A DNA stretch of 64,000 nucleotides from CAZHHH01 sp052400685 (GCA_052400685.1 JBQTGJ010000009.1); one strand, 5' to 3'. Counted from the first letter of the stretch, positions 15,746-26,095 are shown. The notes: generated by a model from the sequence alone, not told the origin. Translations and numbers: made by a program.

Positions 15746-16771
15746 ATGGCAAAAAAAAACATCGGATTTTTTGAAAAATACCTGACACTTTGGGTCGCTC
15801 TTTGTATTGGAGCGGGTATTTTAATTGGCAATTTTGCCGGCGACAGTGTGCTCTTTTTGAGCAAAATGGAACTTTACAAAGTCAACATCCCGGTGGCAAT
15901 TTTGGTTTGGTTAATGATTTATCCAATGATGCTGCAAATTGACTTTTCGAGCATTAAAAATGTTGGCAAACGCCCCAAAGGCCTGATTCTAACATTGGTG
16001 GTAAACTGGCTGATTAAACCTTTTACCATGGCCTTTTTTGCCTGGATATTCTTCACCAAAATATATGCTGCCTATATAACCCCCGAGTTAGCCGGAGAAT
16101 ACATCGCGGGTGCAATTCTTTTGGGAGCAGCCCCCTGTACCGCCATGGTTTTTGTGTGGAGCTATCTCACCGATGGCGATCCGAACTACACCCTGGTTCA
16201 GGTTTCGGTAAATGACCTGATTATTCTGGTCGCCTTTGTCCCCATCGTAGGCTTTCTGCTTGGCGTGACCAACGTTAAGGTTCCATACGATACGCTGGTT
16301 ACCAGTGTTCTGATTTTTGTGGTCGTTCCCTTGTTGGCGGGTTATCTTACCAACAAAAGTTTAATTCGACAAAAAGGGGCTGACTGGTTTAAAAAAGTCT
16401 TTCTGCCAAAGTTCAAACCAGTTTCCATAATCGCCTTATTGCTTACGCTGATATTACTTTTTGCCTTTCAGGGAAACACCATCACAAATAATCCTCTCAT
16501 CATTTTGCTGGTGGCCGTTCCACTGATCTTACAAACTTATTTCATTTTTTTCATCACATGGATAAGTGGAAAAAAGCTAAAACTACCACACCCCATCTGC
16601 GCCCCTTCGTCCATGATTGGGGCAAGCAACTTTTTTGAATTAGCCGTTGCGGTGGCAATCGCACTGTTTGGATTGCAATCACCAGCCGCTCTCGTCACCG
16701 TTGTGGGCGTATTGGTTGAAGTGCCGGTAATGCTCTCTTTGGTTGCTTTGGCCAATAGATGGAAGTATTAA
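15746..16771 (+). CDS. acr3: Acr3 family arsenite efflux transporter
   Basis: A 341-residue, ten-helix membrane protein of the BART superfamily. The essential cysteine C131 lies in GAAPCTAMVFVWSYL. LMIYPMMLQIDFSSI near the start and SSMIGASNFFELAVA near the end are family signatures. It exports As(OH)3 using the proton gradient. It begins 3 bases after arsC and is followed by a strong terminator. Confidence 0.95.
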   Translation: MAKKNIGFFEKYLTLWVALCIGAGILIGNFAGDSVLFLSKMELYKVNIPVAILVWLMIYPMMLQIDFSSIKNVGKRPKGLILTLVVNWLIKPFTMAFFAWIFFTKIYAAYITPELAGEYIAGAILLGAAPCTAMVFVWSYLTDGDPNYTLVQVSVNDLIILVAFVPIVGFLLGVTNVKVPYDTLVTSVLIFVVVPLLAGYLTNKSLIRQKGADWFKKVFLPKFKPVSIIALLLTLILLFAFQGNTITNNPLIILLVAVPLILQTYFIFFITWISGKKLKLPHPICAPSSMIGASNFFELAVAVAIALFGLQSPAALVTVVGVLVEVPVMLSLVALANRWKY

Positions 16772-16788
16772 CATTTCTTATCAAACAG

Positions 16789-16826
16789 TTTATCATGGAA
16801 GCACAATTTCGTGCTTCCATGATAAA
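16789..16826 (+). terminator. Terminator of the arsR-arsC-acr3 operon
   Basis: TTTATCATGGAAGCAC and GTGCTTCCATGATAAA form a perfect 16-base stem with a 6-base loop. It lies 17 bases after the acr3 stop. Confidence 0.8.
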
Positions 16827-16872
16827 TACAATCGCTTGAAAAAATTAACTTAGTGTGCACTTAATGTCTACT

Positions 16873-17829
16873 ATGAAAGCAATAACCATCTTCGTTTTTA
16901 TAACACTAATAATGAATCAGGCACTTGCTGCGCAGGATTTACAAGCGGTAGATGAAACCGTAAAATCATATTCGCATTCATTCAAAAAGCCGGAAAAACT
17001 GGCAGAACTAATAAACCGTGATTTCACAAAACCTGAAGAAAAAACGCGGGCTATTTATGCCTGGATTGCTCTGAATGTAGAATATGATGTTAAGGCTTTA
17101 AAAACAAGCACCAAAAGCATCAGCTATTCCTATAGCACACCGGAGGAAAAAGCAGAGATTGAGAAAAAAATAGAAAACGACTTAGCGGCAAAAACTTTAA
17201 GAACCAGAAAAGGCGTCTGCCAGGGTTATTCCACCTTATTTAAGGTATTGTGTGATTTATCCGATATAGAATGTAAAATCATTACAGGTACGGCCAAAAT
17301 AATGCCTCAGGATATAGGGAAAAAAACAATGCAGACCAATCATGCCTGGAATGCGGTAAAAATTAATGAAACCTGGCATCTGGTGGATGTCACATGGGGA
17401 GCAGGTCATTTGGACACACAGGACGGCCGGTTTGCAAAGAACTACACCGATGTCTACTTTTTCATGAAACCTGAAAAATTCTTTCTAAAACACTATCCCG
17501 AAAATCCGGATTGGTTACTTATAAAAAAGACGGCTTCAGACTTTGCCAACTTACCCTTATACTATAGCTTAAATACAAATATTGAAATTGCAGAACCAAA
17601 AAACGGGGTTATTAAAATGCAAAAGAACAACACCGTTACCATCGCACTAAAAAACAGAAAAAACGAAAATATAACTTTCAGTTTTAACAATACGGTAAAA
17701 GCTAAAGAAATAGTACCGAACATCAAAAACGGTGTATGTTATTATAAGGTAAAAGCCAGTGCCGGTTTATTTTTAACCATCTATGTAAATGGCAGTGCTT
17801 TTGCAACATATAAACTTGACCGCCATTAA
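16873..17829 (+). CDS. Secreted transglutaminase-like domain protein
   Basis: About 318 residues. The signal peptide is MKAITIFVFITLIMNQALAA. A transglutaminase-like cysteine-peptidase fold follows, with the catalytic cysteine in KGVCQGYSTLF, histidine in TNHAWNAVKI and aspartate in VDVTWGAG. The C-terminal third is beta-rich. The frame extends to 16855, but the ATG at 16873 places the signal peptide properly. Such proteins are exported peptidases or cross-linking enzymes of unknown target. It stands alone after the arsenic island. Confidence 0.87.
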   Translation: MKAITIFVFITLIMNQALAAQDLQAVDETVKSYSHSFKKPEKLAELINRDFTKPEEKTRAIYAWIALNVEYDVKALKTSTKSISYSYSTPEEKAEIEKKIENDLAAKTLRTRKGVCQGYSTLFKVLCDLSDIECKIITGTAKIMPQDIGKKTMQTNHAWNAVKINETWHLVDVTWGAGHLDTQDGRFAKNYTDVYFFMKPEKFFLKHYPENPDWLLIKKTASDFANLPLYYSLNTNIEIAEPKNGVIKMQKNNTVTIALKNRKNENITFSFNNTVKAKEIVPNIKNGVCYYKVKASAGLFLTIYVNGSAFATYKLDRH

Positions 17830-18089
17830 CTGCATAGAGGCATTGCTCCAAACCACAGTCGTCTAAAATAACTAAGGACACTTTTCTTCTCCCCCCAAAA
17901 AACAAATCCGCCACACGTTTAAACAAACCGTTCCTTCCATCAGAAATCCAACGAAAAGAGCTTCAACACCGCTGTGTCATTGAACTATCACAATATTTAT
18001 ATTTTTTTATGACACACCCCCCTCCAAATTTTAATAATTTCGAACCTTCAAATTTCTATTTCAATTCTTTTATCATTGACTGCACAGGC

Positions 18090-19382
18090 ATGAAATTCAA
18101 CCATCTTGTATTAAAAATATTAATATTCACATTAGGTCTTTTCGTTATGGCTTTTGGGGTCGCATTATCGGTAAAAGCCAATTTGGGAGTATCCCCTATT
18201 TCTTGCATCCCATACGTATTCAGTTTAAAAATAGCCTATACACTGGGGCAACTAACCATCTTATTCAATATTCTGCTAATTCTGTTTCAGATTGCACTGT
18301 TACGAAAAAAGTATCGTTTAATACAATTGGTGCAGTTACCTGTTGTCTTCGTGTTTGGATTCTTTATCGATTTAACACTCCATATGGTTTCCGGCATAAA
18401 TGCAACCAATTATATATGGCAAACATTTTGGTGTTTACTAAGTTGTGTTGTCATCGCTTTGGGTGTTTTTCTCGAAGTCAAAGCAAATGTCACCTATCTT
18501 CCCGGAGAAGGATTAGCTATGGCTATATCCCAAACCTTTAAAAAAGAATTCGGAAAAGCCAAGATAGGAGTCGATAGCGGCATGGTAATCGTTGGAATTA
18601 TTAGTTCATTATTGTTTTCACATAAAGTAGAAGGCATTCGGGAGGGAACCATTGTTGCCGCCATTTTAGTCGGCTTCATTGCCAAATTTTTCAGTACCAG
18701 ATTAAAAATCATTGACGTATGGCTGTCTCCTAATATGGCCAAAACTGCCAATTTAGAAACGGTTCCGAATAAGCCCATTAAAAATCTGGTCATTACCATT
18801 TCGCGGGAATACGGTAGTGGAGGGCACGAAATTGGTCAGTATGTGGCTAAAAAATTAGGCTTACCGTTTTATGACAAAAATATAATAACCCTAACTGCAA
18901 AACAAGGTGGATTTACCTCCGAATACATTCAACAAAATGAGCAAAAGTTAGCTCACGCTCTCTTATTTGAACTGTATGAACAAAACTATGCCTATGTGAA
19001 CGAACAATGTCCGCCTCTCGACGCTCTATTTTTAGTTCAAAGTAAAATTATAAGAAATATTTGTGCGAAAGAATCGTGTGTTATTGTAGGGCGCTGCGCC
19101 AATTTCATACTAAAAGACAACCCCAATAGCTTCAATGTTTTTATTCATGCAAACAGCCAATATCGAAAAAAGAAAATTGCAGATGAATATGGCCTCAAAA
19201 CGATAGTTACAGATAAAGATTTGGAAAAAACAGACCGCGAACGGGCCAACTATTGCCTCCATTTCACAGGTAAAAACTGGAACGATGCGTCCAATTACCA
19301 TTTAACAATTGATAGTTCAACCTATAAATCGGAAGAAGTGGCCCAATTAATAATAAACGCGGTGAATAAAAGGGGAACATAA
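18090..19382 (+). CDS. DUF6198/YczE-like membrane domain fused to cytidylate kinase-like domain
   Basis: About 430 residues. Residues 1-205 form a six-helix membrane domain (KILIFTLGLFVMAFGVALSV, then VKANVTYLPGEGLAMAIS) of the YitT/YczE-like type. Residues 230-430 form a cytidylate kinase-like domain starting ISREYGSGGHEIGQYVAKKLG, a P-loop variant, then GRCANFILK. The reading frame is open to 18009, but the helix-forming N-terminus from ATG 18090 is more natural. The fusion occurs in other anaerobes; its substrate is unknown. One idea is nucleoside uptake coupled to phosphorylation (inference). Confidence 0.82.
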   Translation: MKFNHLVLKILIFTLGLFVMAFGVALSVKANLGVSPISCIPYVFSLKIAYTLGQLTILFNILLILFQIALLRKKYRLIQLVQLPVVFVFGFFIDLTLHMVSGINATNYIWQTFWCLLSCVVIALGVFLEVKANVTYLPGEGLAMAISQTFKKEFGKAKIGVDSGMVIVGIISSLLFSHKVEGIREGTIVAAILVGFIAKFFSTRLKIIDVWLSPNMAKTANLETVPNKPIKNLVITISREYGSGGHEIGQYVAKKLGLPFYDKNIITLTAKQGGFTSEYIQQNEQKLAHALLFELYEQNYAYVNEQCPPLDALFLVQSKIIRNICAKESCVIVGRCANFILKDNPNSFNVFIHANSQYRKKKIADEYGLKTIVTDKDLEKTDRERANYCLHFTGKNWNDASNYHLTIDSSTYKSEEVAQLIINAVNKRGT

Positions 19383-19540
19383 TTGTTCATCCGAATCAAT
19401 ATTTAGAACATTCCGGACACAATGGCCGCAGCTATAAAAACAGGCGATGAAGTCAGGGAATTCAAGGCTTGCATAGAAGTTGAACGTTACAGACAGACCC
19501 TGTTTTGGGCTTACCCAAAAACTCTTTTGCAGATAAAAAT

Positions 19541-19621
19541 CGAACCATGAAAAAGATGCCTCACAAAGAAAGATGATTATTTTGACGAGTTCCAGATAGC
19601 CACAGACAATCAATTATAACT
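19541..19621 (+). repeat. Degenerate leader repeat without an adjacent gene start
   Basis: ATGAAAAAGATGCCTCACAAAG, TGATTATTTTGACGAGTTCCA and the A-rich tail follow the leader pattern up to an ATG at 19622. That ATG leads only to a TGA. The next gene starts 95 bases further on. It looks like a relic whose gene was lost. Upstream (19430-19500) are traces of the 150-bp repeat. Confidence 0.6.
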
Positions 19622-19716
19622 ATGTGATAGCTTCATTTTTTGCCCTTCGTAAATAACGTTTTCCTGCTAATACTATTTAATCCATAAAAAAAAATTCAGC
19701 TTCATTCAGTTCGACA

Positions 19717-20649
19717 ATGATATACAACAAAATAAAAGGTCACCTTGCTATGACCGTAGCCAATATCTCGTGGGGATTGATGGCACCTCTGTCAAAAAGT
19801 GTGATGCTGTTTGGAACAGTCAGCTATTTGTCGCTGGTTGCATACCGCTTAGCAGGTGCAGCCATCGCATTCTGGGTGGCCTCGTTGTTCATAAAAAAAG
19901 AGAAAGTGCAACCACGCGACTTTCTGTTCATTTTTGCAGCCTCGTTGTTTGCCATAATATTTAACCAGGGTGTATTTATCATGGGCGTCTCCTACACCTC
20001 TCCCATCAATGCATCCATTATAACCACGCTGTTACCGATTATGGCTATGGCCATTTCGGCCGTATACCTAAAAGAACCCATAACCATAAAAAAATTAACA
20101 GGCGTAGTTATTGGAGGCGCCGGCGCAACAATTATCATCCTCAGCAGTTACGGAACATCGGCTGCCGGCGGCACAAAAAACAACCTATTTGGCATTGCTC
20201 TTTGCTTTATGGCACAATTCAGTTACGCCATTTATTTTGTGATATTCAAAAAATTTGTGGAAAAATATTCACCCATTACCCTTATGAAATGGATGTTTCT
20301 ATTCGCTGTTTTATGTTACGCACCATTCTCCTTGCATGAAGTATGGACGGTTGATTATGCCGCCATTTCACTAACGACATACCGCGACATCGCATTTATT
20401 GTTTTCGGCAGCACTTTTTTGTCGTACCTCATGATTCCCATTGGGCAAAAGAATCTCCGTCCCACAGTTGCTACCATGTACAACAATGTACAACCCATAG
20501 TGGCTTCTATTGCTGCAGCTGCAATGGGTCTCGACACCTTTGGCCCGATTAAAGCGTCTGCCATAGGCCTGGTTATACTCGGTGTTTACATCGTAAATAA
20601 AAGTAAATCCCGCGAGCAACTGATAGAGACGGCCGACTTTAAACAATAA
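19717..20649 (+). CDS. EamA family (DMT superfamily) transporter
   Basis: A 310-residue inner-membrane protein with ten predicted helices in two EamA repeats. The first begins ANISWGLMAPLSKSVM, and the second lies around ALCFMAQFSYAIYFVIF. Typical ends such as AIGLVILGVYIVNKSK are present. The family exports amino acids, drugs or metabolites; the substrate cannot be inferred. It is a single gene. Confidence 0.9.
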   Translation: MIYNKIKGHLAMTVANISWGLMAPLSKSVMLFGTVSYLSLVAYRLAGAAIAFWVASLFIKKEKVQPRDFLFIFAASLFAIIFNQGVFIMGVSYTSPINASIITTLLPIMAMAISAVYLKEPITIKKLTGVVIGGAGATIIILSSYGTSAAGGTKNNLFGIALCFMAQFSYAIYFVIFKKFVEKYSPITLMKWMFLFAVLCYAPFSLHEVWTVDYAAISLTTYRDIAFIVFGSTFLSYLMIPIGQKNLRPTVATMYNNVQPIVASIAAAAMGLDTFGPIKASAIGLVILGVYIVNKSKSREQLIETADFKQ

Positions 20650-20860
20650 AAATTTATCCTTCGTCTAACGCTGGCACTTAACCCCACAAAACATCAGACA
20701 AATAAATAATTAATGCCTGTCCATAAAATCCGGATTTGAACTAAAAATTCAATTTAAGGACTTGCAAAACCCGATAAGTGAAAGATTACTGAAGTAAATA
20801 ACCATCTTTTAAATACGTAAAACAAAAAAATGGCGCTTTCGTGATGACACAATTTAACGC

Positions 20861-21415
20861 TCAAAACTTATAGACGAACCCAATACAAGTATTATCCAAA
20901 TGGTTTTGCACATATCCATTGTTTACCCCAACTTCGAAGGATGAATGATCGTCTCCACTCACAAATGATAACACAGAAGGTAACATCAGGTTAAATCCCC
21001 AGCTTTCACAGAAATCATATTTAATACCGGGCCGAATCAGCATTCCAATGGTGCTATAGCTGTCAATAGCATCGCCACTATAAAAACTGATTGGCAGCTC
21101 GCCTTGTCCAAAAAACGTAAAATTTCCTGCGTTAAAGATTGAATAGCGAGCAAAAGGAACAAGATAAGTACCCTTGGATTTATTGTCAGAATTATCTTTC
21201 GTTGATGAAATTCCTAACCGGCCACCTAACGCCCAATTACCCGCAATATTATAGCCAAATTCAGGCAACAAAGTGATCCCTGAATTTTTAACGCCATACA
21301 ATTCCTGTTGCCAAACAGAAACAGTACCCCCTATCCACATTTTAGCATTTTCCTGTGCAGTCATGATTCCGGCAAAAAACAAAATCATACCAGTGAAAAC
21401 AGATATCTTTTTCAT
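20861..21415 (-). CDS. Outer-membrane beta-barrel protein
   Basis: A 184-residue protein with signal peptide MKKISVFTGMILFFAGIMTAQ. Alternating beta-strand sequence follows (FGYNIAGNWALGGRLGIS, NFTFFGQGELPISFYSG), ending in a phenylalanine after GFVYKF, the usual barrel C-terminus. The size suits an eight-stranded barrel of the OmpX/OmpW kind found in Bacteroidota. The ATG is directly preceded by a leader repeat. No function is known. Confidence 0.82.
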   Translation of the reverse strand: MKKISVFTGMILFFAGIMTAQENAKMWIGGTVSVWQQELYGVKNSGITLLPEFGYNIAGNWALGGRLGISSTKDNSDNKSKGTYLVPFARYSIFNAGNFTFFGQGELPISFYSGDAIDSYSTIGMLIRPGIKYDFCESWGFNLMLPSVLSFVSGDDHSSFEVGVNNGYVQNHLDNTCIGFVYKF

Positions 21416-21506
21416 GTGTTAATTATTTAATTTTTAAGGTCACATGGAACTCCCATGAAAATAATCATCCCCCTGTGTGAAAAATCCTTTATCATGGTCG
21501 TTTCAT
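21416..21506 (-). promoter_or_regulatory. Start-codon leader repeat, copy G
   Basis: Read on the minus strand it begins ATGAAACGACCATGATAAAG and ends at the start codon at 21415. The arms ACGACCATGA and TCATGGGAGT pair with the tandem G-A mismatch preserved. The loop is TTCACACAGGGGGATGATTA. Beyond it, 21507-22218 holds no gene I can support; a 60-codon minus-strand frame there shows no protein character. Confidence 0.85.
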
Positions 21507-22218
21507 AAAATTTAAATTAGAATACAATCCCCCCAAAAAATGATCACGCTCTCAGGATAAAGAACAAACTCTTACAAATTCATAAATTAAACTCTGCCAA
21601 AAAATTTGCCAAATCATCATATTACATCCTAATAAGATCTTTCATACACCATATCACCTTCACAATCTGAAACATACAGATTTTTATATCTCAAACAATA
21701 ATCAGAATAATGCAACGTTTTATTCGGACAAAATCCCCTGATTGGAGAAAACATCCACAATAACATCAGGCAAGAGTAAGTAGCATCCATAAAGCCGATG
21801 TACAAATCCACCTATTAAACAATTCGGACCTCGTATTCCGGGCAAAATATGAATACATCATCTGTATTTGCTTCAATTGAAAAAAAAGAAATCTCAAATA
21901 TCCCTACAAATGTCTACGACAATTATGCTTACGATTTGACGTAAAAAGTTCAAATTCCTTATTAAAAGTTAACTCTATTCGAGCATTAGAGCCTCCGAAC
22001 TAAACAGACAATCATTTACCAACCAAACTATTAACAACCACAACAAAACCGCCATTAACGATCATATACAACCTTTCATTTTTAATTTATCTGCTAGAAT
22101 CGGCTTTTTCACACTATCTGGAATCATTCTAAAATACTAACTTATAGGGATTGTAAAACCACATCCCCCGAGATACTTTTGACATAATTTTAAGCTATCA
22201 AAACAAGGGGAATTAAAA

Positions 22219-24618
22219 ATGAGGCATTTTTTTAAACCGATTATTATAATCTGTATTTCATGGAATAATATTTCAGCACTTGTTGGCCAGACTAAGGAGA
22301 ATACGATCCATGGCCAGGTGTTTGACGACAAAGGACAACCGGTCGCTTACGCTACCGTTGCCGTACAAAACTCGGCGATAGGTGCCGTGACGAATGACAA
22401 AGGATATTTCTCTCTTATTACTTTCGGTAATAAAGAGATACACCTGATAACAAGGAGCATCGGTTATAAAGAGTCACAACAAACGGTGAATTTTAATACC
22501 GCAAATACTCAACATGTCAATATCTATCTGGAAGCCAGTGCGACGTCTCTCAATGAAGTGGTCATATCGCACAAAAGCAAAACGACCATAAAAAAAGAAT
22601 TACCCTACGCCATTACAGCCATCGATGCAACGCCGTTACAGGTAAGAAACCTAGACATCAACCAGGTTTTGAATACCTCAGCCGGAATTCGCATACGCGA
22701 GGAGGGCGGACTGGGTTCAAATTTTAATTTTTCGTTAAACGGTTTTACAGGAAACCAGGTAAAATTCTTTCTGGACGGGGTACCAATGGACAATTTTGGA
22801 AGCTCGCTTACTTTAAATAATATCCCCATCAACCTCATTTCAGGTATTGAAGTATACAAAGGCGTAGTGCCGATACATTTAGGCTCTGATGCATTGGGAG
22901 GTGCGGTAAATGTGATAACAAACAACAAAATTAAGGACTTTATTGATGCCTCGTATTCTTACGGATCCTTCAATACACATAGAGCGGCGATTGTTAGCCG
23001 ACACACAAATTCAAAATCCGGAATAACCTTCAATGTCAATGCCTTTTATAATTATTCGGACAATAATTATGATATGACATTAAGTGTTGCATCCATCGAA
23101 AATGGAGGTAAATATGGAGCACCTGAAAAGATAAAGCGTTTTCATGACGCCTACAAATCTCAAACGGCGCAAATTGAAGTAGGTGTTATGGATAAAAAAT
23201 ATGCTGACAAACTATTGTTGGGCCTGATAGTGTCGGGAAATTATAAAGAGCTGCAAACAGGTCACAATATGAACATCGTAATTGGCGAAGCCTTTGTTGA
23301 AGACGATGTATTGATACCGACTTTAAAATATCAAAAAAATAATCTTTTGGTGAATGGCCTTTCGGTAAACGTATTTGCAAACTATAATATACGGCAAGCA
23401 CTCAATGCAGATACCAGTAGCTATACATACGACTGGTATCAAAATAAGAAACCCAAAGGGCTTACTTCTACCAGCGGTGAGATTTCCTGGAACAAAACAC
23501 TTTTTCGTTACGATGACAATTCAGCTCTGGTCACTGCAAATATCAGTTATGAAATCAACCCCATGCACGTCATATCAATAAATAACACCTATAGTAATTT
23601 CACCAGAGTTGGAGAAGATCCCATAAGCCTGACAGCAGTCCCCTTCAGTAAACCAAATACGTTAAGAAAAAACATCTCCGGTTTAGCCTACAACATTAAC
23701 CTGTTGAACAATCGCTTCAAAACAATTGCTTTTGTGAAACAATATTTAATGCAATCAACCAGCTTTGAGGGAGACCGATACAACAAGGAAGATACCACTT
23801 TAACAAAGATATCGACATCGTATAACAAACAAGCATACGGACTGGCCTCTACATTTTTCATCACAAAAACCACTCAACTTAAAGTGAGTTATGAAAAAAC
23901 CTTTCGTTTACCAGAAGCCAAAGAGATGTTTGGTGATGGTTTATCTCTGTTAAGCAGTTTAAATATAAAACCGGAAGATAGTCAAAATTTCAACATTGGC
24001 TTATTGAGCAATAATACGATCAATAGACATCAATTTGTTGCCGAACTTGAATATCTATACAGACTGCCTAAAAACATGATAAAATACAAAGCAGATGGAA
24101 ATGATGGATATTACGAAAATCAAGTCGCAGTTAAGGGATACAGCATTGAAGGCGGGTTAAAATACAATTTCAAAAATAAGATACATATTGAAATTAACGG
24201 CACCTATCAAAAAATGGTTCATGACAATAAAAAGACACCCGAAGGTGGAACAAATTACCTGTATAAACAGCAATTAGCTAACATCCCGTACCTCTTTGGA
24301 AATCTAATGTTAGGTTATCAAATTGGAGACTTCTTAAAACCAAAAAATGACCTATCGATAAATTGGACCACTATTTTTGTTGAGGCTTTCTATTTGAAAT
24401 CGCCGGCCAATGGAAGTCCGGCAGGAAAAAACGATATCCCCAGACAAATCTCCAACTCATTGAGTCTTTCATACAGCATCAATAACGGACAATACAATGT
24501 ATCAGCAGTCTGCACAAATTTAACAGACAACGAACTTTACGACAATTGGAAATTACCCAAACCGGGACGAGCCTTTAACTTAAAACTCAGATATTACTTT
24601 TCTAAACATAATAACTAA
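22219..24618 (+). CDS. TonB-dependent outer-membrane receptor
   Basis: A 799-residue receptor. After the signal peptide a carboxypeptidase-regulatory-like domain (about 30-115, IHGQVFDDKGQPVAYATVAV) is followed by the plug (about 125-230, with IEVYKGVVPIHLGSDALGGA) and a 22-strand barrel ending in RYYFSKHNN. It transports a siderophore or similar ligand using TonB energy. The DUF4374 lipoprotein gene starts 11 bases after it, and PepSY and diflavin reductase genes follow, an arrangement linked to ferric-siderophore uptake in Bacteroidota. No SusD partner is present, so a glycan role is unlikely. Confidence 0.93.
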   Translation: MRHFFKPIIIICISWNNISALVGQTKENTIHGQVFDDKGQPVAYATVAVQNSAIGAVTNDKGYFSLITFGNKEIHLITRSIGYKESQQTVNFNTANTQHVNIYLEASATSLNEVVISHKSKTTIKKELPYAITAIDATPLQVRNLDINQVLNTSAGIRIREEGGLGSNFNFSLNGFTGNQVKFFLDGVPMDNFGSSLTLNNIPINLISGIEVYKGVVPIHLGSDALGGAVNVITNNKIKDFIDASYSYGSFNTHRAAIVSRHTNSKSGITFNVNAFYNYSDNNYDMTLSVASIENGGKYGAPEKIKRFHDAYKSQTAQIEVGVMDKKYADKLLLGLIVSGNYKELQTGHNMNIVIGEAFVEDDVLIPTLKYQKNNLLVNGLSVNVFANYNIRQALNADTSSYTYDWYQNKKPKGLTSTSGEISWNKTLFRYDDNSALVTANISYEINPMHVISINNTYSNFTRVGEDPISLTAVPFSKPNTLRKNISGLAYNINLLNNRFKTIAFVKQYLMQSTSFEGDRYNKEDTTLTKISTSYNKQAYGLASTFFITKTTQLKVSYEKTFRLPEAKEMFGDGLSLLSSLNIKPEDSQNFNIGLLSNNTINRHQFVAELEYLYRLPKNMIKYKADGNDGYYENQVAVKGYSIEGGLKYNFKNKIHIEINGTYQKMVHDNKKTPEGGTNYLYKQQLANIPYLFGNLMLGYQIGDFLKPKNDLSINWTTIFVEAFYLKSPANGSPAGKNDIPRQISNSLSLSYSINNGQYNVSAVCTNLTDNELYDNWKLPKPGRAFNLKLRYYFSKHNN

Positions 24619-24629
24619 AAAACAATTCA

Positions 24630-25871
24630 ATGAAAGCAAATTATACAAAACTCAAATTGTGTCTGCTTGGCACATCAATGCTATTATTCATCGGTTGTGA
24701 AAAAGAAGATTCTTCAACCACCCATAAAATAGCGAACTATATCATGTCTTTAAGGACGGTAGGTGCAAATGACGAAAGCTCTGACTACCTATTGACTGTA
24801 GAAAATATAATGTCAGGCGAAATATCGGCTCAAGGAGTCGGAGTTGAATTAGTAGGCTGGAATTATACAGGCAAATTCGGGGATACATTTTTCTCATTCG
24901 GTTATGACCTAAACGAATGTATCGGTTACAAGATTGAAAATAACGAACTTATAGAAAAAGGAAAATTTGTATTTGAACGATTTGACGTGATAAATCCATT
25001 GGATAACAACACTTTTATGGCAATAGGAGCACCTTGGGGCGGAGGTTCTTTCGATTGTCAATTACAAATTGTGGATATTGATGACATCTCTATTTCGAGA
25101 ACAGTACTACACCCGATCTATATTTCGTACGACCCTCAAAATGCAGAAATTCAATTAAACGCATGGCCCACAACATCTTTTATTGATGGCGATAAACTTT
25201 ATGTTTCCTTTTATACACTGAATGGCGAATCATGGCAAACCCCTAATACAGATACGGCATACGTTAGTATTTATTCATATCCTGAGTTAGAATTTATTAA
25301 AACCATTAAAGACGACAGAACCGGACCTATTGGGTACTATGGCGATCAACCTTGTATAATAACTGATGAGTCAGGTGACCATTACACCTTATCATCAGGT
25401 GCTTACTCGGCTGGATTTACGCAAGTGACAAAAAAATCTGCCATTTTAAAAATAGCTTCAGGAACAGACAGCTTTGATTCCGACTATTTCTTTGATGTTG
25501 AAAAAACGGGTTACAAAGTTACTTCTGCCATATACGTAAAAAATGGATTGGCAGTCGCAAACGTAATTTCAACAACAACTGATGAAGCTGCCGGACAGGT
25601 AAGTCAATGGGGGTTATTCTCGGAATCGACACCACTACTAAACACAGCAATCATTGACTTATATAACAAAACCATAACGATTGTTGATGATGTACCCTTA
25701 CACGGCGGACAATATCAAACGCCATTTCTTTTAGAAAATGGCAAAGTATACTGTTCTGTTAACAATGGTATCGACACCTATGTATATCAAATCGACCCGG
25801 AAAATGCCATCGCGACTAAAGGGGCTAAACTCATAGGAAATCAGTTTCAAGGACTATACACAATCAACTAA
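24630..25871 (+). CDS. DUF4374 domain lipoprotein
   Basis: A 413-residue lipoprotein with lipobox LLFIGC (C23). The rest is beta-rich with repeated blade-like segments (SAIYVKNGLAVANVIS, YSYPELEFIKTIKDD), consistent with the beta-propeller DUF4374 family. DUF4374 proteins accompany TonB-dependent siderophore receptors in Bacteroidota and probably sit on the outer membrane as a capture or release partner. It is co-transcribed with the receptor and followed by a hairpin terminator. Confidence 0.85.
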   Translation: MKANYTKLKLCLLGTSMLLFIGCEKEDSSTTHKIANYIMSLRTVGANDESSDYLLTVENIMSGEISAQGVGVELVGWNYTGKFGDTFFSFGYDLNECIGYKIENNELIEKGKFVFERFDVINPLDNNTFMAIGAPWGGGSFDCQLQIVDIDDISISRTVLHPIYISYDPQNAEIQLNAWPTTSFIDGDKLYVSFYTLNGESWQTPNTDTAYVSIYSYPELEFIKTIKDDRTGPIGYYGDQPCIITDESGDHYTLSSGAYSAGFTQVTKKSAILKIASGTDSFDSDYFFDVEKTGYKVTSAIYVKNGLAVANVISTTTDEAAGQVSQWGLFSESTPLLNTAIIDLYNKTITIVDDVPLHGGQYQTPFLLENGKVYCSVNNGIDTYVYQIDPENAIATKGAKLIGNQFQGLYTIN

Positions 25872-25934
25872 TTATTGTCGGTGCATAAAGAGAGTCCACA
25901 AAACAAACTCTTACCACAGAAACTAACATAAACG

Positions 25935-25975
25935 GTAACGATGCTTCAATATTAACAATTTTGAAACATCGTTAC
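25935..25975 (+). terminator. Terminator hairpin after the TonB/DUF4374 operon
   Basis: GTAACGATG (25935-25943) pairs with CATCGTTAC (25967-25975). An inner TTCAA/TTGAA extension follows across one mismatch. AT-rich sequence follows. Confidence 0.65.
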
Positions 25976-26095
25976 ACATTAAATTAATTTATGAACCAAA
26001 CTTGATTGCTAAGACCAATAGCTGACAGAACAAAGGCAAACAGAATGCGTGCAAAAAAACATTATGCCCTTAACATATTAAAATTGCACCGTTGT

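Noticed and set aside
21629..21811. A 60-codon minus-strand frame upstream of the TonB receptor gene
   Set aside because: Cysteine- and tyrosine-rich composition without family features; likely chance in AT-rich spacer.
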